Below, in pieces: positions 6,995-15,200 of a DNA stretch of 17,034 nt. The notes beneath the pieces are model-generated. The model ran no database searches, was not told where the DNA came from, and worked only from the letters and a program-made list of their open reading frames with translations. This stretch comes from Streptococcaceae bacterium AM104-57 (lineage in GTDB: Bacteria > Bacillota > Bacilli > Lactobacillales > Streptococcaceae), in NCBI GenBank assembly GCA_027659245.1, contig JAQDPW010000028.1, positions 1-17,034 on the forward strand. The letters run 5' to 3'. A program made the translations under genes and the position numbers. Position 1 is the first letter of the stretch; each line of letters begins with the position of its first letter.

Positions 6995-7954
6995 TTATTG
7001 CAATACAAGTGATGCTGCTCCGATAACTCCAGCGTCATTTCCTAGAGTTGCAAGAGCTAGCTTAGTTGTTGTGCGCACTTGTGGGAAGGTATTTTCATCA
7101 TAAACCTTTTGCACGCCTTGAAGGAGGAATTCTCCCGCAGCTGATACGCCACCACCGATAACGATTGTTGATGGGTTTAGGATTGAACCGATGTTGGCAC
7201 ATGCAATACCCAAGTAACGTGAGAAGTTACGGTAAACGATCAAGGCAAGGTCGTCTCCTTCTTTTGCCAAATCAAAGACAGTTTTAGCTGTCACTTCTTC
7301 TCCATTATCAATCAAGCGTTTCAACTCTGCATCGCCTTCGTATTCATCTGCGTAACGACGAGTCAAGTTGACAATACCTGTCGCTGAAGCTACTGTCTCA
7401 AGACAGCCTTTTTTACCACAAGTACATGCGATTGGTTGATCAAAGTCAACTGTGATGTGTCCAAGTTCACCAGCAGCACCTGCAACACCGTGAAGCAATT
7501 TACCTTCTGCCACGATACCGCCACCAACACCTGTACCAAGTGTCATAAAGACAACATCTGGTTGGTTGTCACCAGCACCCATCCAACGCTCACCAAGAGC
7601 TGCCACGTTGGCGTCATTGTCGATAAAGAATGGAATACCTAAGGCTTTTTCAATCTTTTCTTTAATTGGTTGAAGAGTTTTCCAGTTGAGGTTGTAGGCA
7701 CCGATAACAGTCCCTTTTTCACGGTCAACCACACCAGGTGACCCCATACCAATTCCACGGAAATCTTCAGCTTCCAATCCAAGCAAGCCCAAGCGGTGTT
7801 GAATGGAAGCAATCATATCATCCACGATATGGCTTCCCTCATCCAAAATGTTTGTCTTAATAGACCATTTTTCTTGGATTTCTCCTTCTTGCGTTAAAAT
7901 AGCGAACTTGATAGAAGTTCCACCAAGGTCAATCCCAATAATCTTTTGACTCAT
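6995..7954 (-). CDS. gki: ROK-family glucokinase
   Basis: Phosphorylates glucose to glucose-6-phosphate with ATP in the cytosol. The 319-aa sequence is a standard ROK kinase: phosphate loop DLGGTSIKF (9-17), the catalytic Asp114 in IDNDANVAALGE, ATP-site LGTGVGGG (139-146), the glucose/zinc region ELGHITVD with His166, and the ROK zinc motif CTCGKKGC (Cys177, 179, 184). GGGVS near the C-terminus closes the nucleotide site. AGGAG is 6 nt from the ATG. The 47-bp gap to the upstream hydrolase shows no terminator but holds a weak promoter candidate (TTGATA at 7999-7994, 17 nt, ATAAAT at 7976-7971), so gki may be read both from pabB and on its own. It is one of the pneumococcal MLST loci, which would help place the strain. 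Confidence 0.97.
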   Translation of the reverse strand: MSQKIIGIDLGGTSIKFAILTQEGEIQEKWSIKTNILDEGSHIVDDMIASIQHRLGLLGLEAEDFRGIGMGSPGVVDREKGTVIGAYNLNWKTLQPIKEKIEKALGIPFFIDNDANVAALGERWMGAGDNQPDVVFMTLGTGVGGGIVAEGKLLHGVAGAAGELGHITVDFDQPIACTCGKKGCLETVASATGIVNLTRRYADEYEGDAELKRLIDNGEEVTAKTVFDLAKEGDDLALIVYRNFSRYLGIACANIGSILNPSTIVIGGGVSAAGEFLLQGVQKVYDENTFPQVRTTTKLALATLGNDAGVIGAASLVLQ

Positions 7955-8001
7955 CTTTGTCTCCTTTATGATTTATCACTTTCATTATTATTTTATCAAA
8001 C

Positions 8002-8619
8002 TTATTTCAGCAATTCAAGAAAACTTCTGATTATTTCTGCAAACTCTTTTGGTTTTGCCCTATTTAGGACATGAGGTCCGTCAGGGATGATCTCAAACTG
8101 AGAATCCGGCATCAGTTCTTGGATAGCTTTCATTGAACTGAGATTAGGCTTATCCTGACTACCACAGATCAACAAGCTTGGATAGGGACAATTCTTTGCA
8201 ATCTCTCTTAAATCAAGTGTTTTTAATTCTTCGGAAACTCCAACCATAAGAGCTTTATCTGCTCCCTGTTTCTCAAATATCCTTTTGGGAAGCAATTTAA
8301 ATATCAGCAACTGAATGTAAAAGAGGATATTGCCCGCCAGTTTCAATGGACAGCCTGACAAAACCAAGGCCTGAAGATTTGGTATATCATAACTTGAAAG
8401 CTCCAATGCAAGGGCAGCCCCTAAGGACAAACCGATTAGGACAAAAGGTTCTGTCTCCTTTGCTAAGTACTGATAAATGCGCTCCTTAGCTTCTTGGTAG
8501 GTAGCAACTCCGGAAGGAAATAAGTCTAGGGCTTCAGATGGATAATCTGCAAGCAACTCTTGCACTTCTTTCCAACTCTCCGCTGACTGACCTAGGCCGT
8601 GTAAAAATATTAGTTTCAT
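8002..8619 (-). CDS. Alpha/beta hydrolase, small single-domain
   Basis: A 205-aa alpha/beta-hydrolase with the full visible triad: oxyanion region LHGLGQS (6-12), nucleophile Ser65 in the elbow GLSLG (63-67), acid Asp156 in CGSQDKP and His183 in DGPHVLN. A short hydrophobic helical lid (about 97-111, ILFYIQLLIFKLLPK) could cover the active site or touch the membrane. Substrate unknown; esterase or thioesterase are reasonable guesses. The pabB stop and this ATG are directly abutting (TAAATG) with the ribosome site AAGGAGAA inside the pabB coding region, so translation is likely coupled to pabB. A link to folate or chorismate chemistry is suggested only by that position. Confidence 0.92.
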   Translation of the reverse strand: MKLIFLHGLGQSAESWKEVQELLADYPSEALDLFPSGVATYQEAKERIYQYLAKETEPFVLIGLSLGAALALELSSYDIPNLQALVLSGCPLKLAGNILFYIQLLIFKLLPKRIFEKQGADKALMVGVSEELKTLDLREIAKNCPYPSLLICGSQDKPNLSSMKAIQELMPDSQFEIIPDGPHVLNRAKPKEFAEIIRSFLELLK

Positions 8620-10341
8620 TTAGTTCTCCTTCAAGGATAACTCATACAAGCCCCTAACCGCATTGCAGGCATAAATAACTTCTGCTTCTTTCAAATCTGA
8701 TAAAGTCAAGACCTTCTCTTCTACCTGCCCATTTTCAAGCAAATGTTGACGATAAATCCCTGGTAAAAGACCTAGTTGACTTGGCGGTGTATAGAGTTTA
8801 CCATCCATTTTCAAAACCAGATTGCCAATAGAGGTTTCAAGCAATTTTCCATCAGCAGTGTGATAGATGATTTCCTGCTCTCCCACTGTCAAATGTGGTC
8901 GGTGTGTCGTCTTAAAGTAGGTAAAGGCCTGCTGCAAATCAGCTTCTTGCAGACAAAGTTTAGCCTGACAGAAGCTAGAACTAAGTGGTGTCAATACTTG
9001 TCGATCAATTTCTATTTCTCCAGACTTGCTGAGACTGATTCGCAAACGGTAGTCTTGATGGAGGTCACAAGCTCGACACTCCTTCTCTATTCGATTTATT
9101 AAGCTTTCTTTGTCAAATGGAAAGGCAAAGTAACGACTAGCCTTTTGTAGTCTTTCTAGATGTTGATTTTCAAAGAGAAAGATTTTCTGGCTGATTTTTC
9201 CTGTCGTAATCAGTTGAAAACAAGGCTGTTTTCGGTAAAGAACAGCTGCCTTTTGCTGGACTTCACGGTATTCCGATTCCCAAGTACTATCCCAAGTGAT
9301 ACCTCCACCGACTCCATAGATGGCTTGCCCACCATGCAGTTGAATGGTTCGAATAGCCACATTGAAAATCCGTCGTCCATTGGGAAGTAAGAGTCCAACA
9401 GTTCCACAGTAAACTCCTCTAGCTTGTGGCTCCAGGTCCTTGATGATTTCCATAGTCGCAATTTTCGGAGCTCCTGTGATGGAGCCACATGGAAAGAGCG
9501 AACGGAAGATCTCAACTAGGTCAACATCAGTTCTCAACTGACTCTTGATGGTAGAAGTCATTTGCCAAACTGTAGAATACTGTTCTACTTGACACAGACG
9601 CTCCACATGCTCACTACCAACCTCAGAAATACGGTTCATGTCATTACGCAAGAGGTCCACTATCATCATATTTTCTGAACGATTTTTGGGATCCTGCTCC
9701 AACCAAGCCGCTTCCTTCAAGTCTTCAACGTCAGTCAGACCACGTTTAGTCGTCCCCTTCATAGGACGAGTCGTCAACTCACGACCATTTTGCTCAAAAA
9801 AGAGTTCAGGACTCATGGAAATCACTGCCATATCATCATGCTCTACGTAAGCATTATATCCCGCTTCCTGCTCGACAACCATACGATTGTAGATAGCAAA
9901 AGGATTGGCAGACAACTCCTGCTTGAGTTGAACCGTATAATTGACCTGATAAGTATCGCCCTGTCGCAAATGATGGTGAATCTGGGCAATAGCCTTTTCA
10001 TAGTCCTCAGCAGATGTTACTTCCTGCCAATTTGATGGCAAATCTACCTCCTCATAAGTCAGAGGAATACTGGATGTTTCAACTTTGTCATGAACAGTAA
10101 AGTAAAGCAAATACTCCCCCAGTAAGGGAGCCTTGTGGACCGCTAATTTTTCCTCAAAAGCAGGCGCAGCCTCATAACTGATATAACCTACCACATAATA
10201 GCCTTGCTCTTGGTAGCTTTCCACTTGTGCCAGCAGGTCTGCCACTTCTGCTAAATCTCTGGTTTTTAACTCTTTAATAGGCTGGGTAAAGGTGTATCTC
10301 TCGCCCAAAAACCTGAAATCAATCACTGTTTTTCTATGCAT
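8620..10341 (-). CDS. pabB: Aminodeoxychorismate synthase component I fused to a lyase-like domain (PabB-PabC)
   Basis: Makes p-aminobenzoate for folate. Residues 1-105 are the PabB N-terminal part and 110-370 the chorismate-binding domain, with GDTYQVNYT (129-136), SPELFFE, MIVDLLRND (226-234) and FPCGSITGAPK (283-293). RPMKGT at 192-197 carries Lys195, the PabB-specific catalytic lysine; TrpE has Ala there, so this is not anthranilate synthase. Residues 375-573 resemble class IV PLP enzymes (aminodeoxychorismate lyase): FKTTHR with Lys477 as candidate PLP lysine, LETSIGNLVL and LLPGIYRQHLLE. One chain could therefore run synthesis and lyase steps. The glutamine amidotransferase partner PabA is not in the window. 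The start has no normal Shine-Dalgarno, and a promoter lies immediately before the ATG, suggesting leaderless expression. Confidence 0.95.
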   Translation of the reverse strand: MHRKTVIDFRFLGERYTFTQPIKELKTRDLAEVADLLAQVESYQEQGYYVVGYISYEAAPAFEEKLAVHKAPLLGEYLLYFTVHDKVETSSIPLTYEEVDLPSNWQEVTSAEDYEKAIAQIHHHLRQGDTYQVNYTVQLKQELSANPFAIYNRMVVEQEAGYNAYVEHDDMAVISMSPELFFEQNGRELTTRPMKGTTKRGLTDVEDLKEAAWLEQDPKNRSENMMIVDLLRNDMNRISEVGSEHVERLCQVEQYSTVWQMTSTIKSQLRTDVDLVEIFRSLFPCGSITGAPKIATMEIIKDLEPQARGVYCGTVGLLLPNGRRIFNVAIRTIQLHGGQAIYGVGGGITWDSTWESEYREVQQKAAVLYRKQPCFQLITTGKISQKIFLFENQHLERLQKASRYFAFPFDKESLINRIEKECRACDLHQDYRLRISLSKSGEIEIDRQVLTPLSSSFCQAKLCLQEADLQQAFTYFKTTHRPHLTVGEQEIIYHTADGKLLETSIGNLVLKMDGKLYTPPSQLGLLPGIYRQHLLENGQVEEKVLTLSDLKEAEVIYACNAVRGLYELSLKEN

Positions 10342-10347
10342 ATCCTA

Positions 10348-10356
10348 AGTATACCA
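10348..10356 (-). promoter_or_regulatory. Extended -10 promoter for pabB, leaderless geometry
   Basis: Minus strand TGGTATACT: -10 TATACT (10353-10348) with TG one base upstream, followed by only six bases (TAGGAT) before the pabB ATG at 10341. Transcription would begin at or next to the A of the ATG. The upstream part of the promoter overlaps the msrAB1 terminator hairpin, and no good -35 is visible there. Confidence 0.5.
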
Positions 10357-10357
10357 T

Positions 10358-10392
10358 AAAAGCCAGACCCCAAACAGGAAATCTGGCTTTTT
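10358..10392 (-). terminator. Terminator after msrAB1
   Basis: Ten-bp stem with perfect complementarity: AAAAGCCAGA (10358-10367 on the plus strand) and TCTGGCTTTT (10382-10391), 14-nt loop. On the minus strand the stem begins AAAAGCCAGA and ends in CTTTT, so it terminates the etrx1-msrAB1 transcript; the A/T symmetry means it could act from the other side too. Confidence 0.8.
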
Positions 10393-10413
10393 AACTAAAA
10401 TGGTTGAGAAAAC

Positions 10414-11529
10414 TCACTCAACATAATCCAACAAATAGCCATAGCCCTTTTCTTCCATCTGATCCTTAGGAATAAAACGGATAGAGAGGCTATTGATACA
10501 ATAGCGTAGCCCTCCCTTGTCCTGAGGTCCATCTGTAAAGACATGTCCTAGGTGAGAATCCCCTGTTCTACTTCTGACTTCTGTTCTGACCATATTATAA
10601 GACTTGTCTTCCTTGTAGGTTGCAACATCTGGGCTGATAGGCTGGGTAAAGCTAGGCCAACCACAACCCGATTCAAATTTATCTTTCGAAGAAAAGAGGG
10701 GTTCTCCAGTTGCCACATCCACATAAATTCCTACTTCAAATTTATCCCAGTAACGATTTGAAAAGGCTCGTTCTGTTTGACTGTTTTGAGTCACGGCATA
10801 CTCCTCTGGAGACAATAGTTTTTTTAATTCATCGTCGCTCGGTTTTGGATATTTACTTGCATCAATGACAGGATAGGCTGCTTGATTGACATTGATATGG
10901 CAATATCCATTAGGATTTTTCTGGAGATAGTCTTGGTGGTAATCTTCAGCCACGATAAAATTGCTTAAGGCTTCCTTTTCAACCGCTAGAGGCTGGTCAT
11001 ACTTTTGAGCAACTTGATCAAAGACTTGATTGATGACTTCTAAATCTTTCTCATCTGTATAGTAGACTCCTGTTCTGTACTGAGTCCCCACATCATTTCC
11101 CTGCTTATTTTTACTAGTTGGATTGATAATGCGGAAATAATGGAGCAAGATTTCTTTTAAAGAAATTTGATTGGCATCGTAGGTCACATGAACAGTCTCA
11201 GCATGCCCTGTTTGGCCGATCAATTCATACTGGGTTGTTTCTCCTCTCCCATTCGCATAGCCAGAAACAGCATCTGTCACACCTGCTACTCTTGAAAAAT
11301 ACTCTTCGACTCCCCAGAAACAACCTCCAGCTAGATAGATATCATGTAAGTCAGCATCTTTACTTGGCTCAGTTTTTTTCTTGGCCTTTTGTCCTTGACT
11401 AACTGCTGCCTTCTCGATTTGAGTGGTATCTGTGTAACTTGCGCTCCTTTTTTCCAAAAGAAATAAAAGTCCGATAATAATGCAAATGATGATTCCTATG
11501 AATACAATTATTTTTAATTTATCATTCAT
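10414..11529 (-). CDS. msrAB1: Membrane-anchored methionine sulfoxide reductase MsrA-MsrB
   Basis: Reduces both S and R methionine sulfoxides in proteins outside the membrane. The 371-aa chain has an N-terminal anchor helix (about 7-25, Ile-rich) and a polar linker to 60. The MsrA domain has nucleophile Cys70 in GGCFWG and a likely resolving Cys210 in NGYCHI. The MsrB domain (about 235-371) has Cys289 in [17 protein letters not shown] and the nucleophile Cys344 in [11 protein letters not shown]. Zinc CxxC pairs of many MsrB proteins are absent, a known variant and not damage. The anchor distinguishes it from the cytosolic pneumococcal MsrAB2. It begins 9 bp after the thioredoxin lipoprotein gene, its expected electron donor, in one transcription unit. 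Confidence 0.95.
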   Translation of the reverse strand: MNDKLKIIVFIGIIICIIIGLLFLLEKRSASYTDTTQIEKAAVSQGQKAKKKTEPSKDADLHDIYLAGGCFWGVEEYFSRVAGVTDAVSGYANGRGETTQYELIGQTGHAETVHVTYDANQISLKEILLHYFRIINPTSKNKQGNDVGTQYRTGVYYTDEKDLEVINQVFDQVAQKYDQPLAVEKEALSNFIVAEDYHQDYLQKNPNGYCHINVNQAAYPVIDASKYPKPSDDELKKLLSPEEYAVTQNSQTERAFSNRYWDKFEVGIYVDVATGEPLFSSKDKFESGCGWPSFTQPISPDVATYKEDKSYNMVRTEVRSRTGDSHLGHVFTDGPQDKGGLRYCINSLSIRFIPKDQMEEKGYGYLLDYVE

Positions 11530-11538
11530 GATGAGCCT

Positions 11539-12099
11539 CTAATCTATGTTTTTTAGCATCTGTAAAATAGTATCCTTGTCCATAAAGCCTGGCTGGGTCT
11601 TAACTAGTTTACCTTCTTTATCAATAAAAGCCTGAGTCGGATAAGAACGAACTCCGTAACTCGCTAAAAGTTGTCCCGAAGGGTCTAGAAGGACAGGGAG
11701 ATTTTTATAGTCCAAGCCCTGATACCATTTTTTGAAGGCTTCTTCTGCTTGTTCCCCTTTTTGACCAGGAGAAACCACTGTCAAGATGACATAGTCATCA
11801 CTTGCTTCTTTTGCCAGTTCATCGGTATCAGGGAGGCTGGCTAGACAAATAGAGCACCAAGATGCCCAAAATTTGAGATAGACCTTTTTGCCTTTATAAT
11901 CTGATAGGCGATAGGTTTTACCATCAACTCCCATAAGCTCAAAGTCTGGAACTGCTTCTCCTTGTTTTGCCATTTGAGAGCTAACTTTCGCTTGTTTGTC
12001 TGCATTTTGCTTGTCAGTTTCGCTTGTTGTCTGATTTTTACAAGCTGATAGACAGACCAGACTAGCGCAGACCAATACAGTTGCTTGCCATTTTTTCAT
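11539..12099 (-). CDS. etrx1: Thioredoxin-family lipoprotein Etrx1 (TlpA/ResA-like)
   Basis: Surface-tethered thiol-disulfide protein that should reduce MsrAB1. With the start at 12099 it is 186 aa: a basic MKKW start, a hydrophobic stretch and lipobox LSAC with Cys20 as the lipidated residue, then a Gln/Lys/Ser-rich spacer to about 45. The thioredoxin-like domain follows with WCSIC active site (Cys82, Cys85) and the cis-Pro in RSYPTQAF. I choose the third candidate start (ATG 12099) because AAAGG then stands 8 nt upstream; the GTG at 12108 and ATG at 12105 overlap or crowd that site. In pneumococci this gene follows ccdA1, the membrane electron donor; here no ccdA is found upstream and the zmp gene lies there instead. 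Confidence 0.92.
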   Translation of the reverse strand: MKKWQATVLVCASLVCLSACKNQTTSETDKQNADKQAKVSSQMAKQGEAVPDFELMGVDGKTYRLSDYKGKKVYLKFWASWCSICLASLPDTDELAKEASDDYVILTVVSPGQKGEQAEEAFKKWYQGLDYKNLPVLLDPSGQLLASYGVRSYPTQAFIDKEGKLVKTQPGFMDKDTILQMLKNID

Positions 12100-12141
12100 T
12101 TTCATCACCTTTCTCGCTCATCATATGAATATATATATTGT

Positions 12142-12158
12142 ATTATAGCTCTATTATA
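12142..12158 (-). promoter_or_regulatory. Probable promoter region of etrx1-msrAB1
   Basis: Two perfect TATAAT boxes on the minus strand, 12158-12153 and 12147-12142, lie in an AT-rich run between the zmp terminator and etrx1. Neither has a convincing -35 at 16-18 nt. Since zmp ends in a strong terminator upstream, etrx1 needs a promoter about here, but which box is used cannot be decided by eye. Confidence 0.4.
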
Positions 12159-12216
12159 TACCTATCACCCTAAAAATACTTGAAATCTGTTTGGAAAATC
12201 ATTAAGCTTCTTGATT

Positions 12217-12251
12217 ACAAAAACTCCCACCTGCTAAGCAGATGAGAGTTT
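12217..12251 (-). terminator. Strong terminator after the zmp gene
   Basis: A 14-bp uninterrupted stem (plus-strand 12221-12234 against 12238-12251, two G-U pairs when read on the minus strand) with a 3-nt loop and a run of Ts. It begins 4 bp past the protease stop codon and isolates the zmp transcript from etrx1. Confidence 0.9.
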
Positions 12252-12255
12252 GGGA

Positions 12256-15200
12256 TTATTTAAAGATAGAAGTTTTAAAGCTATCTGTTTGTTGAAGGAG
12301 TTTCTTGAAGAGTTTTTCTTTAAGTGATACGGTATTATCAAATTTGACAGATCCGTTACTTAGAGTAGCCTTATCTTTATCAACTGCTTCAGCAAATGCA
12401 CGTTTCAAGTCTTCATAGCTATTGTATGTTTTACCACCGATTTCAATAGATTGAATTCCATTTTTGGCACTTGTTACAACTTCATTGAAGTATGCTTTCT
12501 TCCAATCTTCAAGATTGTTGAATTTTCCTTCAGAAATCTTGTTGATGATGAAGTCATCACCTAGAGTATCTTTACCAGCTTTTTTAGACTCAGCTTTAAG
12601 CATGTTAGAAGCATAGTTCAGGAAGCCTTTTTCGTAGCCATAGTAACCCCAGATTCTGAAAGTATTGTGTTTGAAGGACATCGCTCCAGGAGCACCTTCA
12701 CTTGTATTACCACCATAGATACCAGTCATCATTGGAACATTCACATAAGCAGAATCAAAGTCAGTAGGATTATAAACTCTGTTACCTGGACCGCGGTTAG
12801 TCATGAAGTTGTTCGTAATTAAGTCATCTACTGTGCGTAAAGGAATAGCTTTTTCCTCATCACTTAAAGGTCGAACCTTGTCGAATTGGTTCTTGGTGTT
12901 ATTTCCTCGGTATTGCTTATCAACCTTCTTGAACCAAGCATTGTTTAAATCTTGATTTGTTTTATCGAGGACAGCCTCTCCTTCAAGATAATCCAGAAGC
13001 ATAAGAGTGTCGTTGTAGCCCTTCATGTAACGATCAATTTCGTCACGTGACTTCAGATCATTTGGATTGGTGTTATACCATTGATTTCCATCATTTGGAC
13101 GTTCATAAGCCATGTTAAGACCTAGGGCTTTGTATTCACCATTTGGATTTGATACTGATGGAGTTTGCAACATACCTTGTGCAAATGCTTCCAAATCAGT
13201 ACCTTCACGGTGTCTTGAGCCACCTAGGTAAACCATTCGGTCATTTACGTGAGTTGTTTCATGAGTAAAGGCAGATACCCCAAAATCACTAATCATATCC
13301 GTCACCATAAAGAAGACAGAATCATCCTTATATGGATTCGCATAAACGCGAGCCACAGCTCCCATACGCCAATCAGTCGCATGGTAACGGTCTGTAGGTC
13401 CATACAATTCACGGATAGGCGCCACATCTTTACCACTGTTTGTATGGCCATAACGGTCAGTACTAATGCCTTTATAATTCTGGTTGTCCAGTACTGGTGT
13501 TGGTACCATGTTATTACTCTTCAAGAGTCTGTTGCGAACTTTATCGATTGATAGACGTGACCAGAAGTCTAGATAATTTTGTTGACCTTTTGCAACCTTA
13601 TCAATTTCAGCTTTGAAGGCATTACGTTCTGCTTCAGTATACTTACCATATTTCTCAAATGAACTATAAGCCATTGTATTGTAAGTTGAAATCAAGAACA
13701 TATGTGCATCTTTCAAGTTCAAGAGTGGCAAGATCATCTTACCGTGCATATCATTGTTTAAACCTTCGTAGGCTCTATGTTTCTTATCTGCAAACTCAGG
13801 AGTGGTTGTTGCTGGTTCAACGATATAGACATTGTCTTTGGTTGCTTTAATGAACCAATCATTTAGATCTTTGTCTTCTGTGAATAGACGCATATTATAG
13901 TCTAAGAAACTATTTAACTCGCTGATACCGATAACTCCACCGATAGCTTCGCGATAAGCTTCTAAAGTTCTATCACCTTTAATGTTACTTTCTTTAGAAC
14001 CAATCTGAATCAAGAAGTCTAACACACTTACATTTTTACCATAGAAGTCTGGTTTGAACAACATGAGTTGCTTGATATTGAAATTATCAAACTTAACTCC
14101 GTAGTAACGATTGAGGTAAGACAAACCAAGAAGAACCGCTGCCTTGTTGTCATCAATCTTCTTGATCAAGGCACGTTTAGCAGCCTCATCTGTGTTTAAT
14201 TGATGATCTTCATTTTCAAGCAACTGTTTCACAAATTTAGCCAGATTATCCTTGACTTCTTTGAAGGTTTCTTCGAGGTAAAGGTTCTTAATGGCATTGA
14301 CTTTGTTTGGACCAGTTCTACCAAGTTTTTGATAAATTGGATCTGATTGTAGCTCAACTGGGCTTAATTTTTCAACGATAGCATTGATAAGATCGCTACG
14401 GTCTTTGTCAACGATATTAGGCGTGTAAACAACTTCTCCAAGTTCAGCAATGCTGTACTCTTTCACTTGTTTGACCTTAGATTCTTTCAGTGAAACAGTA
14501 AAGATGTCTTTGGTCTTATCAGCATAATGCACCAAAATGTGGTCAGCATCAGCCAATTCTGTTACAAAGGCATTGCCTTTCATAGCAGTAACTGATAGGA
14601 CTTCCTTGGTCATAAGATGACTATCAGCAGCAAGTTTGTTTCCTTGGTTTACGATCCATTCTTTATTATAGAAAGGTTGTAATTTTTCGATATTGCGGTA
14701 GGCAAGTTCACGAGAGGCATCGTAGCCATTGATTGTTTTGTATTGATCGGCTTTGTTGACAATGTTATTGAGTTTGTCTTCAACAGGTTTGGTGCTTTCA
14801 AATTTATCAGCAGTGATTCCCATTGCTTCAATTTTCTTGTCAGCTTCTTCTTGTGAGATGCTAGGAATCTTGCGAGAATTCTTATAAGATTTATTACCCT
14901 CACTTACTCCCTCAACACTGAAGTTACGTTTTGTTCTTGAATAGGTGAAGTAATCATCAGCATCAATATCCGAGTGACCGAAGACCATCTCACCTGTTTT
15001 GACTTTCATCATAGTGATGTTGTCTTCAATAGCACCCAAGGCCCAGTTAGTACCCAGCAAGCCACCAGATTGAACAGCTTCTTTCAGCTCGATCGAACCT
15101 TTAGCAACTGAATTTCTGAGAACACCTTCTCTACCCAGTGTATGGTTATCTCCACCATTTTGAGAAGAATAAACTAATCCTGCAGCTTTTGCCTTGTTAC

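Noticed and set aside
8620..10341. Anthranilate synthase TrpE
   Set aside because: Lysine in RPMKGT and the fused lyase-like domain indicate PabB, and no trp genes are adjacent.
10414..11529. MsrB half as inactive because it lacks CxxC zinc pairs
   Set aside because: Zinc-free MsrB is a known form; the catalytic Cys344 and the HLGHVF and GCGWPSF blocks are intact.
12100..12255. Residual ccdA coding sequence ahead of etrx1
   Set aside because: The gap holds only a terminator and AT-rich promoter-like sequence; no stretch with hydrophobic coding character is visible in any frame.
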